A stretch of DNA of 22,740 nt, from assembly GCA_024233865.1 (NCBI GenBank), contig JACKPA010000027.1, forward strand, positions 1 through 22,740, written 5' to 3'. Below, piece by piece: positions 8,314 through 22,687 of the stretch. Within the stretch, counting starts at the first letter, position 1. Every line of letters starts with the position of its first letter. The notes below the pieces were generated by a model that was not told the origin of the DNA, made no database searches, and saw only the letters and a list, made by a program, of their open reading frames with translations. The position numbers and the translations under genes are program-made. This DNA is from Leptospiraceae bacterium (GTDB taxonomy: Bacteria > Spirochaetota > Leptospiria > Leptospirales > Leptospiraceae).

Positions 8314-8948
8314 TGCTCCAAAACGTCCTTTAATTCAAGAATATCCAAATCAACCATAGTAGGTATGGCGGCAAAACAATTTTGAGCAAGTTCCAACCTT
8401 CCTTCTCGAACTAACATTCCTGTGAAAATTTGGGCTAGAGATATAAGGTAGCGAACGTCTTCGCAGGCATATTCCAGCTGATCTTTGGAAAGAATCTTTT
8501 TCCCCCAGTCACTGGATTGATTTTTTTTGTCCATGTTTTCCGAGAAAAATTCCCGAATAACGTCTTTCAAACCGTGTTTATCCGTATAGGTTCTGGCAAG
8601 CTTGCTGGCAATTTTTGTACAAAACAGGTTTTTCAAGTTGATATTCAAATGTGCCTTCAAAAAACACATATCCATTCGTCCATAGTGAAAGACTTTTGTG
8701 ATTTCCGGATTTTCAAACAGACTTTTTAACCTGGGTGCATCCTTTTGATCCGGAACGATTTGAATTACGCTGAAATTGTTGCTAGAGTCACACATTTGAA
8801 CAAGGCATAATCGATCTCTCCTAGGGTTCAAACCCATCATTTCGCAATCAACTGCGAGGTGATCGTCTTTTGAGTAAATGGAGTATGTTTCTTCGTCCAA
8901 ATCACATTGGAACAATTTGGGTTTGATTGGTGGAGGTTTATGAGCCAT
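8310..8948 (-). CDS. RNase D-type DEDDy 3'-5' exonuclease
   Basis: A 212-residue exonuclease of the RNase D/DnaQ-like superfamily. The four acidic residues and the Tyr of the DEDDy active site are visible: Asp34 and Glu36 (AVDCEMMGL), Asp93 (HYGRMD), Tyr160 and Asp164 (YACEDVRYL). KHGLKDV (124-130) and SSDWGKK (145-151, the place of the usual DWxxRPLS) fit too. It lacks the C-terminal HRDC domains of E. coli RNase D (375 residues), so it is the short form, acting in structured RNA 3'-end trimming by family knowledge. It is the first gene of a two-gene operon with radA. No convincing Shine-Dalgarno precedes ATG 8948. Confidence 0.88.
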   Translation of the reverse strand: MAHKPPPIKPKLFQCDLDEETYSIYSKDDHLAVDCEMMGLNPRRDRLCLVQMCDSSNNFSVIQIVPDQKDAPRLKSLFENPEITKVFHYGRMDMCFLKAHLNINLKNLFCTKIASKLARTYTDKHGLKDVIREFFSENMDKKNQSSDWGKKILSKDQLEYACEDVRYLISLAQIFTGMLVREGRLELAQNCFAAIPTMVDLDILELKDVLEH

Positions 8949-9066
8949 AAGATTTATTCAACTCGTTTATATTGTTATTGACCATTTGATTCTAATAAGC
9001 TAATATTCCTTTAGTTATAGATGGAATAAAGAAAAAATTAAACCCCACAAATAAAAAATGGTAAAA

Positions 9067-9093
9067 CTACCCAAGGGTAGCCCTCTACCTTTT
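9067..9093 (+). promoter_or_regulatory. Pair of mutually exclusive short hairpins
   Basis: The sequence CTACC (9067-9071), GGTAG (9076-9080), CTACC (9085-9089) lets the middle segment pair with either flank, each time with a four-base loop. The second hairpin is followed by TTTT. The stems are only 5 bp, so this is a weak suggestion of an attenuator-like switch or a terminator remnant. It lies in the 197-bp gap between the divergent exonuclease and ATPase genes. Confidence 0.25.
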
Positions 9094-9109
9094 CGCTAAG
9101 AAAAAAACC

Positions 9110-9137
9110 TTGACATTCATCATTTTCAAACAACAAT
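9110..9137 (+). promoter_or_regulatory. Candidate promoter of the AAA/PD-(D/E)XK gene
   Basis: A perfect -35 TTGACA (9110-9115) is followed after 16 bases by AACAAT (9132-9137, 4 of 6). If used, transcription would start about 1-3 bases before ATG 9146 and the mRNA would be nearly leaderless. Confidence 0.4.
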
Positions 9138-9145
9138 AAAGAATC

Positions 9146-10840
9146 ATGAAAAAGCTACCTATTGGAAACAGTAACTTTAGAGAAGTAATAGAAGATAACT
9201 ATTTTTATGTAGATAAATCGTTGCTTATCCAAGAAGTATTGGACTCCGGTTCAAAGATTAGTCTTATAACTCGCCCTCGCAGATTCGGAAAAACGATCAA
9301 TTTATCCATGTTGAAATGCTGGTTTGAGGTGTATCAAGATTCCAAATCCGCGATTCCAAATTCCGAATTGTTCCAAAACCTCAAGATTTGGAAACTCGGA
9401 GATGAATACACAAAACACTGTGGAAAATACCCTGTCATTTACCTGACATTCAAAGATGTAAAAGAATCCAAATGGGAAAACTGTCAAAAGTTTTTGAAGC
9501 GGATTATTTCATCCGAATACGAAAGGCATTCATATCTTTTAGATTCAAACTCTTTGACTGATGCTCAAAAAAAATTGTTCCGATCTATCCAAGACTTATC
9601 AGCTGATTTTGTTACTTATGAAACATCTTTAAAAAAGCTCTCGGAATTTCTCCACCTTCACTATGGTGAAAAAGTTGTAGTTCTAATTGACGAATACGAC
9701 ACTCCGGTTCACGAGGCTTATTATAAAAAATACTATGACTTGATGGTTGACTTTTATAGAACATTTTTGGGTGCAGGACTCAAAGACAACGAACACTTGG
9801 AAAAATCCGTAATAACGGGTATACTTCGTATTTCCAAAGAAAGCGTATTCTCCGATCTCAATAACTTTTCTGTCTATACTGTTTTAAACAATCGCTTTGC
9901 GGACAAATTCGGATTTACTCAGGAAGAAGTCACTGCTGCTTTAGACTATTATCAGCTGACAGATAAACAAGAAGGAGTGAAAACTTGGTACAACGGATAC
10001 GTATTTGGAAATCAAACTGACATTTACAATCCTTGGTCTATTTTGAACTTTTTGGAACATCATTCGGAAGGATTGAAACCGCACTGGGTGAATACAAGCA
10101 GTAACTTGATAATCCGTGATTTGTTAAGCAGAGCAGATTCAGAATCCAAAAAGGACATGGAATCTCTGTTAAAAAGAGAGACTATTGAAAAAGAAGTGCA
10201 AGTGGATACTGTATTCTCTGAAATCGAAAACGGTGGTAACACATTATGGAGTTTTTTGCTCTTTAGCGGTTACCTGAAAGTTGTTAGACAAAGAGTAGAT
10301 GGAAAAAGGCTCTATTCTCAACTATTGATTCCTAACTTGGAAATAGAGTATCTTTATGAAAGGTTTATATCCGGTTGGCTTACGGACAATTTACAATCTT
10401 ATGAATTGAAGGAACTACTAAATAGCTTGCTAACCGGTAACGTAGATAACCTGCAATTTCTTTTACAAAAGTTTATCCTAAATTCGTTTAGTTATCTTGA
10501 CCCTACGGGCAAAGAGCCGGAGAGAGTCTACCACGCTTTTATACTTGGTTTGCTGCTACACTTGTCAGATAGTCATTCCGTCAAATCCAACAGAGAAAGC
10601 GGATTTGGGAGGTATGACATCATGTTAATTCCCAAAAGACAGAATGGAGTAGGAGTTGTGATTGAATTCAAATTGGTCTACCCGCACCTTAAAGAGACTC
10701 TTGCAATCGCAGCCGAAAAAGCACTTGGACAAATAGAGGACAACCGGTATGAAGAAGAGTTGAAGTCTATGGGTGCTTCTGCTGTACTTAAGTATGGAAT
10801 GGCTTTTGAAGGGAAAGAAGTTTTGGTTCTCAAAGGATGA
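9146..10840 (+). CDS. AAA-ATPase-like / PD-(D/E)XK nuclease family protein
   Basis: A 564-residue protein of the widespread family with an N-terminal AAA-ATPase-like domain (Pfam AAA-ATPase_like) and a C-terminal PD-(D/E)XK nuclease domain (Pfam PDDEXK_9). LPIGNSNFREVIEDNYFYVDK (4-24) is the family start. RPRRFGKT (43-50) is the P-loop and VVVLIDEYDTPV (177-188) the Walker B with its acidic pair. Near the end ESGFGRYDIML (about 482-492) and VVIEFKL (about 502-508) give the D...ExK nuclease residues. These proteins occur in scattered, lineage-specific copies; their biological role is not established. The gene stands alone on the plus strand between minus-strand genes, 6 bases from the convergent lipoprotein gene. 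That fits an accessory insertion, but no mobile-element ends were seen. Confidence 0.9.
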   Translation: MKKLPIGNSNFREVIEDNYFYVDKSLLIQEVLDSGSKISLITRPRRFGKTINLSMLKCWFEVYQDSKSAIPNSELFQNLKIWKLGDEYTKHCGKYPVIYLTFKDVKESKWENCQKFLKRIISSEYERHSYLLDSNSLTDAQKKLFRSIQDLSADFVTYETSLKKLSEFLHLHYGEKVVVLIDEYDTPVHEAYYKKYYDLMVDFYRTFLGAGLKDNEHLEKSVITGILRISKESVFSDLNNFSVYTVLNNRFADKFGFTQEEVTAALDYYQLTDKQEGVKTWYNGYVFGNQTDIYNPWSILNFLEHHSEGLKPHWVNTSSNLIIRDLLSRADSESKKDMESLLKRETIEKEVQVDTVFSEIENGGNTLWSFLLFSGYLKVVRQRVDGKRLYSQLLIPNLEIEYLYERFISGWLTDNLQSYELKELLNSLLTGNVDNLQFLLQKFILNSFSYLDPTGKEPERVYHAFILGLLLHLSDSHSVKSNRESGFGRYDIMLIPKRQNGVGVVIEFKLVYPHLKETLAIAAEKALGQIEDNRYEEELKSMGASAVLKYGMAFEGKEVLVLKG

Positions 10841-10846
10841 TTGTAT

Positions 10847-11305
10847 TCACCAATCATCATTACATTTTTCACACCTGCAATCTCCCTCACATGGCTTGCA
10901 GTAATCTTCTTCGCAATATCCATATTCATCAATGTAGCATATCTTTTCTTTCCCTTGACAAGTTGAGATTAAAATCGTACTTCGGGTGATACTTGATAAT
11001 CCTACAAGCAATGTAATTGCCATGTCCAAGCCTGTAATCTTCTCTTCCACTGTGTAAAGGCTCTTTTTATCCAAACCATAAAACACGTCTTCTGCTTCAT
11101 TATCTCCTAAGTCAGCATTTCCGAATAAATACTTCCACATTGTAAATTCTTTTACAACTCGACATGTAGAGATAGGCAGACCTGTCCCTGCGACTGTCCC
11201 TACGGTTTTGATTCCGCCTTCTCTTGCCAATTCGATAGTGTCAGTCGAATAACAATTTGTTAGCGTTAAAATTATCAGTAAGATCGTATATTTCATTTTA
11301 TACAT
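10847..11305 (-). CDS. Cys-rich putative lipoprotein
   Basis: I do not recognise the family. ATG 11305 (or ATG 11296, three codons later) was chosen over a longer reading because it begins the signal peptide MKYTILLIILTLTNC, with a spirochaete-like lipobox ending TLTNC. The mature protein has a short Gly/Thr-rich stretch (GGIKTVGTVAGTGLPIS), a hydrophobic segment (LDMAITLLVGLSSITRSTIL) and a C-terminal tail with seven Cys in about 25 residues (CYIDEYGYCEEDYCKPC, then CRCEKC). The tail looks like a metal-binding or disulfide-rich knot. GGGA close to the ATG is a weak ribosome binding site. It is the last gene of the envelope cluster, 101 bases after the kelch gene, and that gap contains inverted decamer repeats. 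Confidence 0.65.
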   Translation of the reverse strand: MYKMKYTILLIILTLTNCYSTDTIELAREGGIKTVGTVAGTGLPISTCRVVKEFTMWKYLFGNADLGDNEAEDVFYGLDKKSLYTVEEKITGLDMAITLLVGLSSITRSTILISTCQGKEKICYIDEYGYCEEDYCKPCEGDCRCEKCNDDW

Positions 11306-11330
11306 ATTCCCACAATTAGTATTTTTTTCA

Positions 11331-11400
11331 CCACCGATGGACACTGATAAACACCGGTAAATGTAAAATCATCAGTGTTAATCGGTGTGTATCTGTGGTA
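11331..11400. repeat. Inverted pair of decamer-repeat arrays
   Basis: The right arm (11371-11400) is three tandem units ATCAGTGTTA, ATCGGTGTGT, ATCTGTGGTA. The left arm (11331-11358) is an inverted copy of the same kind of array; its reverse complement matches the right arm at 21 of 28 positions. Together they could form a long imperfect hairpin around a 12-base centre. They lie between the kelch and Cys-rich lipoprotein genes and resemble the arrays at 12763 and 13563. Confidence 0.8.
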
Positions 11401-11406
11401 AACATT

Positions 11407-12762
11407 TTACCTATTTAATATAACCGCTTTGTGCCCAAACCTTGCAATGGGCATATCTTTTGTTTCTGTTTCCCATATTCCAACTGACGGATCTGCCAAT
11501 CCTAACGAGTATACCTTAGACGTTGGGACGTTCACCACGTTTGCTCCTCCGAAAACGTAGATTTTTCTATTTTCGTAAGAAACCTCCGTTGCTGGATAAT
11601 ACAAAGCAACCGGCAAATTTGGAGCAGTGTTTACCGTATTGCTTCCTGTATCCGAAGGCGTGAGGTAGTATTCTACTCTATTGATGGATTGAACAGCACC
11701 CGGAGGCTGGTCTTTGTCTGCGAGGCTGCTTCCTCCTATCACAAACATAGCCGGTGAATCTTCTGTGTTTGGTCCTAAGGGGCGTGGTCGGTAGCAAGCG
11801 GCAGCAGCTCCAAAAGAAGCTATCCCGAAGCTAGCCTCTGTTGTTGTAGTGGTAGTATTCCCTGAAACAACGTAGGCATCGCTTACCAATTGAGCACTGC
11901 CATCGCTTGCTCGTCCACTATTGAAGTAGACCGTTCCACCGGTAGAACATCCCGAATAGTCCACCCTGGCAGAAATATTGCTTGCAGAAAGTATTTTCCA
12001 TGTCCCCAAATCTCCCTTTTCAGGTATAAAACGAAACACAACATCCGGAATAGCACTTGTTACGGACGTACTTATACTCCCACCTAAGATATAGATCGCA
12101 TCTTCTCCCGCAACTGCCATTGATCCTTGTAAAGCAACGGGCATGGTTTCCAGTGTTTTCCAAGTCTCTGTGCTTGGGTCAAATTCTTCCACCGTATTAA
12201 CTGGCGTGTCGTCCACAATTCCACCGAATATATAAATCTTGCTTCTATAAGATGTAATGGCAGAATACGTTCTTGGTGTTGGAATTTCCGATACCTTTTC
12301 ATACCACTTATTTTCAACCGGATCATATAGATCAACTTGAGCAACCGGACCATTACTGTAGCTCATTCCTCCCAATATCCAGATTCCTCTTTGTTTTATA
12401 TCTTCTGCGATTCCCGAAAGGGTATAGAAGTTTTGAAAGTATGTTGTGGCGGATGTGTCGATGTTTCCACAAAAGGCAGCAGCTTTGTAGGTGTTTCCTA
12501 ATGTCAAACCAGTCACGTTGTAAAAGTGTTGTTTGGACGGTAACCATAAGTATTGCAAGTTTTCAATTCCCTCTTTTCCATACATAAGATAGCCTTCCGC
12601 TTCACTTGAACAACCCCAGTGCAATTCAACGGATGTCTTTTGCACATTTGTAGAGATAAAGTAGGTCACTTTGAGTCTGTTTACATCATCGGACTTCTTC
12701 AATGGTCCTTTGCTACAGTGCATAAAGCACAATAATAAGCCTAATATTAATTTATTTCCCAT
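11407..12762 (-). CDS. Kelch-repeat lipoprotein
   Basis: A 451-residue surface or periplasmic lipoprotein. The signal peptide MGNKLILGLLLCFMHC has a loose lipobox with Cys16 as likely acylation site. Residues ~27-110 look like a fibronectin-III-type domain (VELHWGC, YKAAAFCGN). From about residue 125 come six kelch units, each with a beta strand and GG: GIWILGG, IYIFGG, AIYILGG, VYFNSG, MFVIGG and IYVFGG, the first two followed by a YDPxxxxW or FDPxxxxW strand. Six units would close a six-bladed beta-propeller, a binding scaffold; no ligand can be inferred. No Shine-Dalgarno precedes ATG 12762: the 30 bases directly upstream are a decamer repeat array. A Ser/Thr-rich run (NTTTTTTE) sits in unit four. 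Confidence 0.85.
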   Translation of the reverse strand: MGNKLILGLLLCFMHCSKGPLKKSDDVNRLKVTYFISTNVQKTSVELHWGCSSEAEGYLMYGKEGIENLQYLWLPSKQHFYNVTGLTLGNTYKAAAFCGNIDTSATTYFQNFYTLSGIAEDIKQRGIWILGGMSYSNGPVAQVDLYDPVENKWYEKVSEIPTPRTYSAITSYRSKIYIFGGIVDDTPVNTVEEFDPSTETWKTLETMPVALQGSMAVAGEDAIYILGGSISTSVTSAIPDVVFRFIPEKGDLGTWKILSASNISARVDYSGCSTGGTVYFNSGRASDGSAQLVSDAYVVSGNTTTTTTEASFGIASFGAAAACYRPRPLGPNTEDSPAMFVIGGSSLADKDQPPGAVQSINRVEYYLTPSDTGSNTVNTAPNLPVALYYPATEVSYENRKIYVFGGANVVNVPTSKVYSLGLADPSVGIWETETKDMPIARFGHKAVILNR

Positions 12763-12792
12763 ATCGGTGTCTATCTGTGTTTATCGGTGGTA
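12763..12792. repeat. Triple decamer repeat abutting the kelch gene start
   Basis: Three tandem 10-bp units, ATCGGTGTCT, ATCTGTGTTT and ATCGGTGGTA, occupy the bases immediately upstream of the kelch gene start codon, where a ribosome binding site would normally lie. The unit consensus ATCNGTGTNN is shared with the arrays at 11371 and 13563. Confidence 0.85.
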
Positions 12793-12804
12793 AACTTTTT
12801 ATAT

Positions 12805-13386
12805 CTAGAAACTCATCAAAAACGATACTTGTAACCCACCGCTTCCGTAAGCAATGTACTTTTCTACTATCAGGTTTCCTCTGAGTCCTACTCGGACTAC
12901 AAAGTTACTGAATTTTAGCCCCTGCCACCCGATCTCTGTCATGAGCATCGGATCCAGTCCCTCAAACTTTTCTTTATCCTTTGTGTAACTCACGTAACTC
13001 CCTCCCACTCCCAAATTTCCGTAAAAGTCCAGTATTTTACTTCCGCCTATGACTTTATGGTATTGTAAATAAAGTATATTGTTAAACATCTTATAGTCAG
13101 CTCCGCCCGTTGACCTGGCATATTCCATGATGTATCCCATTTTCATGGACTCGGATATGTTCAAAAAATCCGGTTCAAACTGCAAGCCTCCGCCTGCTGC
13201 GTAGCCATTCACCTTTCCAGCCGGTGTGCTGTTTGTGAGGTAGTGTGCTTGAATCCCTATCCAATTTTCATCTTGCACCGTTTCCACTTTTTTGGGAGGT
13301 GCTTTTTTTGCCGGTACTGGCTTTTTTGCTTGTGCATACACAACACTTCCCAACAAAAAAACCACAAGTAACACTATACCTTTCAA
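12805..13386 (-). CDS. Small outer-membrane beta-barrel protein
   Basis: A 193-residue protein starting at TTG 13386. Its signal peptide is KGIVLLVVFLLGSVVYAQA (first residue read as Met). A Lys/Pro-rich linker follows (KKPVPAKKAPPKKVE), then a series of alternating-polarity strands with Gly and aromatic residues (WIGIQAHYL, YAAGGGLQF, MKMGYIMEYA, NNILYLQYHKV, LDFYGNLGVGGSYVSY, FVVRVGLRGNL, GGLQVSFLMSF). It ends in Phe, the usual C-terminal signal for Bam-dependent insertion. Eight strands would fit the length. The function (porin, adhesin or structural) cannot be decided. It lies between the small 38-codon ORF, with which it is in frame across one TAG, and the kelch lipoprotein. Confidence 0.75.
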   Translation of the reverse strand: MKGIVLLVVFLLGSVVYAQAKKPVPAKKAPPKKVETVQDENWIGIQAHYLTNSTPAGKVNGYAAGGGLQFEPDFLNISESMKMGYIMEYARSTGGADYKMFNNILYLQYHKVIGGSKILDFYGNLGVGGSYVSYTKDKEKFEGLDPMLMTEIGWQGLKFSNFVVRVGLRGNLIVEKYIAYGSGGLQVSFLMSF

Positions 13387-13392
13387 AACTCT

Positions 13393-13509
13393 CTATCTTC
13401 CCGTTGACATCAGACTCGTCTGTACATTTCCAGGACTTTCACCTGTTGCGTTTCTATAGGGATACTCTGCGATGGTGATTGTTATTAACTTCGTTATTTT
13501 TTGTTTCAT
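13393..13509 (-). CDS. 38-residue ORF upstream of and in frame with the beta-barrel gene
   Basis: ATG 13509 is preceded by AAGG at a 6-base distance (AAGGTAAACATG), a reasonable ribosome binding site. The reading continues for 38 residues, starting MKQKITKLITITIAEYPYRN, to TAG at 13393-13395. The next two codons lead straight into the TTG start of the beta-barrel gene in the same frame. It may be a leader peptide that couples translation, a remnant 5' extension interrupted by one stop, or chance. No homology is recognised. Confidence 0.4.
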   Translation of the reverse strand: MKQKITKLITITIAEYPYRNATGESPGNVQTSLMSTGR

Positions 13510-13562
13510 GTTTACCTTGTTAAATTCCTTGAAAACGTTTGAACACTTCCTCTCATTCCCTT

Positions 13563-13592
13563 ATCCGTGTTAATCGGTGTGTATCTGTTGTT
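13563..13592. repeat. Triple decamer repeat
   Basis: Units ATCCGTGTTA, ATCGGTGTGT and ATCTGTTGTT in tandem, in the gap between the 300-residue lipoprotein gene and the 38-codon ORF. Same consensus, unit count and orientation as the arrays at 12763 and 11371. Confidence 0.8.
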
Positions 13593-13610
13593 AAAAATTA
13601 CTCCATACTC

Positions 13611-14513
13611 CTACGGTGGTATTCCCAAATCCCCAATCTGTATCACACTAGCCTCTTCCAAGTCGCACGTTAAGGCTGCAACTCCGTATTCGTTTAGCGG
13701 AAAATAATTTGTTCCGCAGACCACTGCCTGGATTAATAAATTCGCATTGATAACGCTTACTATCGGAATGGTAGTGCTTAACTTATCCAAGCATTTATCA
13801 ACCGAACTTCTCGTATAGTATTTTTTCATGTCGAGCTTGGAATTTAACATCACCAAACCCGCAATGGTGGAAACAATAGACGTATCACTAAACTGACTGG
13901 TTGTGGCATTGTCACTGCCGTTGAGTGTCAGTTCCAATTCATAGCTTTTATGTCCTGTTGGTTGACAAAAAAAATAAATATAATGAGAACTCGGGTCAAA
14001 TTCAACACTTGACTCACCGTCATAAAAAAAATCCCCTCCTTTTGTATATACGGTATACAACGCGTCCGTAGTATCGTTTGTTAATTCCTGAGATGTTGAT
14101 ATAAGAACCGCACAGGTAGATGAATTTGTGGAAGTGTATTTATAATAAAGAGTCTGAGTACCTTTTAGTTCACTGCTCGGTATCATATAATAAAAGTCAT
14201 ACTGTCCTAAAGCCGTAAACGTTCCTTTGACATAGGTGACTCCTGTAGTTGGGAAAGGCACTTGCGTTGCATATTTGTATGTATCGTTTGGTTCCACTTC
14301 TTCAACCGTTCCGCCTCCTGCGTCGGAGGAGCATTTGGTTCCGCTACCGGAAGACGTGAGAGCCACGAGACTTACAATGGATGTGCCAGAACTTGCCTTG
14401 CTTACGATCTTGCCTCTCACTTCCTTTCCCGTATAGAGGTTGAGTCCGCCAGTATACATACAGCCAGTGAGAACTGTTATTAGACTTATTTTTGTGAGTA
14501 GTATTTTTTTCAT
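13611..14513 (-). CDS. Secreted lipoprotein of unknown function
   Basis: A 300-residue protein with signal peptide MKKILLTKISLITVLTGC and a standard lipobox (LTGC, Cys18). The mature N-terminus is Ser/Gly/Thr rich. Around residues 72-150 a stretch beginning EEVEPNDTYKYATQV resembles bacterial pre-peptidase C-terminal (PPC) beta-sandwich domains, with a characteristic ExNDT start and a YDFYYM strand; this is a weak match by eye. The C-terminal third has several spaced Cys residues (VDKCLDKL, AVVCGTNYF, LTCDLEEA). A strong ribosome binding site (GAGGAG) lies in the last codons of the upstream gene, whose stop is 4 bases before this ATG, so the two are translationally coupled. I do not recognise the family beyond this. 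Confidence 0.78.
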   Translation of the reverse strand: MKKILLTKISLITVLTGCMYTGGLNLYTGKEVRGKIVSKASSGTSIVSLVALTSSGSGTKCSSDAGGGTVEEVEPNDTYKYATQVPFPTTGVTYVKGTFTALGQYDFYYMIPSSELKGTQTLYYKYTSTNSSTCAVLISTSQELTNDTTDALYTVYTKGGDFFYDGESSVEFDPSSHYIYFFCQPTGHKSYELELTLNGSDNATTSQFSDTSIVSTIAGLVMLNSKLDMKKYYTRSSVDKCLDKLSTTIPIVSVINANLLIQAVVCGTNYFPLNEYGVAALTCDLEEASVIQIGDLGIPP

Positions 14514-14517
14514 GGAT

Positions 14518-15201
14518 TCATTTCTCCTCTTCTTTTGTGGCGAAATAAATCGCTGCTATTGGCATTAAAGGGATTTTGATAACGTCGTGTGCTACGTAGA
14601 ATGGGAGCATGTATGCTTTGATTAATACTATCGCAATAAAGCCAAAAGGAGCAAGTATTATTCTTGTTGTTTGATCAAGTTCTTTTCTACCAGATTCTAC
14701 AAGATCATTATCAATAATAACTGCAAAGCCATCAATGATTCCATATTCGAGAGGTCGGTCTCTATCGTAATAAACCGGACCTTTTATGCAATGGTAGTAA
14801 AGCACTTCTTTACCATGCATTAAAATTGCTGAATCATCATTTGAGCGTTTTGTCAAACTATGATCTCTTATCATAACCGCTATAGGGTGATGCCAGCCTC
14901 CTTGTGGATTGAATATAAGTTCAGGAGTTCTCAACCACAAATAATAAGAATGCCTTTTTTCTATTACATGATGAACATAATTACTACCTAATCTAAAATA
15001 ATATTTATCATAAAATTCATCTGGAAAAGGAAGGCAACTCATACTCTTACTTTCTGGTACTGGACAAGTATCAGGTGGTATATTGCTATGATGCATATAA
15101 TAACCGCCTATAAACCAATGCCAATAGCTGTCATATTCCGAAAATCGAAAAGTAGAACATTGGATATTTATTAGAAGGATTATCAGGATAAATTTTTTCA
15201 T
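14518..15201 (-). CDS. Putative lipoprotein with hydrophobic C-terminal region, immediately downstream of the Rhs gene
   Basis: A 227-residue protein from ATG 15201, chosen because it begins a signal peptide (MKKFILIILLINIQC, Cys15 as lipid site); a longer reading adds 14 charged residues before it. The middle is rich in Tyr, Trp and His (YDSYWHWFIGGYYMHH) with CPVPESKSMSCLPFP. Residues ~180-220 are strongly hydrophobic (IILAPFGFIAIVLIKAYMLP, then a further segment AIYFA), ending KEEEK. No family is recognised. Its place directly after a toxin-like Rhs C-terminus, and its membrane character, make it a candidate immunity or partner protein, which is inference from position. It is coupled to the next lipoprotein gene. 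Confidence 0.7.
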   Translation of the reverse strand: MKKFILIILLINIQCSTFRFSEYDSYWHWFIGGYYMHHSNIPPDTCPVPESKSMSCLPFPDEFYDKYYFRLGSNYVHHVIEKRHSYYLWLRTPELIFNPQGGWHHPIAVMIRDHSLTKRSNDDSAILMHGKEVLYYHCIKGPVYYDRDRPLEYGIIDGFAVIIDNDLVESGRKELDQTTRIILAPFGFIAIVLIKAYMLPFYVAHDVIKIPLMPIAAIYFATKEEEK

Positions 15202-15236
15202 GCTTTGGGAATCTCTTTTTGTGATGTTTTTGCTCT

Positions 15237-15261
15237 CAACCACGTCAAGAAAACGTGGTTG
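15237..15261. other. 8-bp hairpin between the Rhs gene and its downstream neighbour
   Basis: CAACCACG (15237-15244) and CGTGGTTG (15254-15261) form a perfect 8-bp stem with a 9-base loop, 10 bases after the Rhs stop codon in transcription order. No U-run follows on the minus strand, so it is not a classic intrinsic terminator. It could be an RNA stability or processing element. Confidence 0.5.
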
Positions 15262-15270
15262 ATTTGATTT

Positions 15271-22579
<7,309 letters not shown>

Positions 22580-22586
22580 CGGTGTA

Positions 22587-22592
22587 CCTCTT
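22587..22592 (-). promoter_or_regulatory. Ribosome binding site deciding the Rhs start
   Basis: AAGAGG on the minus strand lies 7 bases before ATG 22579, an ideal Shine-Dalgarno distance. TTG 22560, the nearest in-frame start for the long frame, has nothing comparable upstream (GTCAAAACT). This is the reason for regarding the ATG as the true start and the gene as phase-variable. Confidence 0.8.
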
Positions 22593-22659
22593 AGAATTTC
22601 CTTCCTAATTTACAAGGTATTTGGAAACAAAAATTTTTTGCAAGTATTTTCCTGAAAAA

Positions 22660-22687
22660 AATATAAAGGAAATAAAAAAAATGTAAG
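22660..22687 (-). promoter_or_regulatory. Candidate promoter of the Rhs gene cluster
   Basis: On the minus strand CTTACA (22682-22687, 4 of 6) and TATATT (22660-22665, 5 of 6) are separated by 16 bases. The spacer includes a run of eight T (22674-22681 on the plus strand as A). Transcription would start near 22652, giving a leader of about 70 bases before ATG 22579. The rest of the sequence to the window edge shows no other gene. Confidence 0.4.

Noticed and set aside
9146..10840. AAA/PD-(D/E)XK gene as a transposon or defence island
   Set aside because: No terminal inverted repeats, target duplications, transposase or other defence genes were seen next to it.
12084..12587. Short ORFs on both strands within the kelch gene
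   Set aside because: The kelch frame explains the sequence with clear repeats; the others have no domain features.
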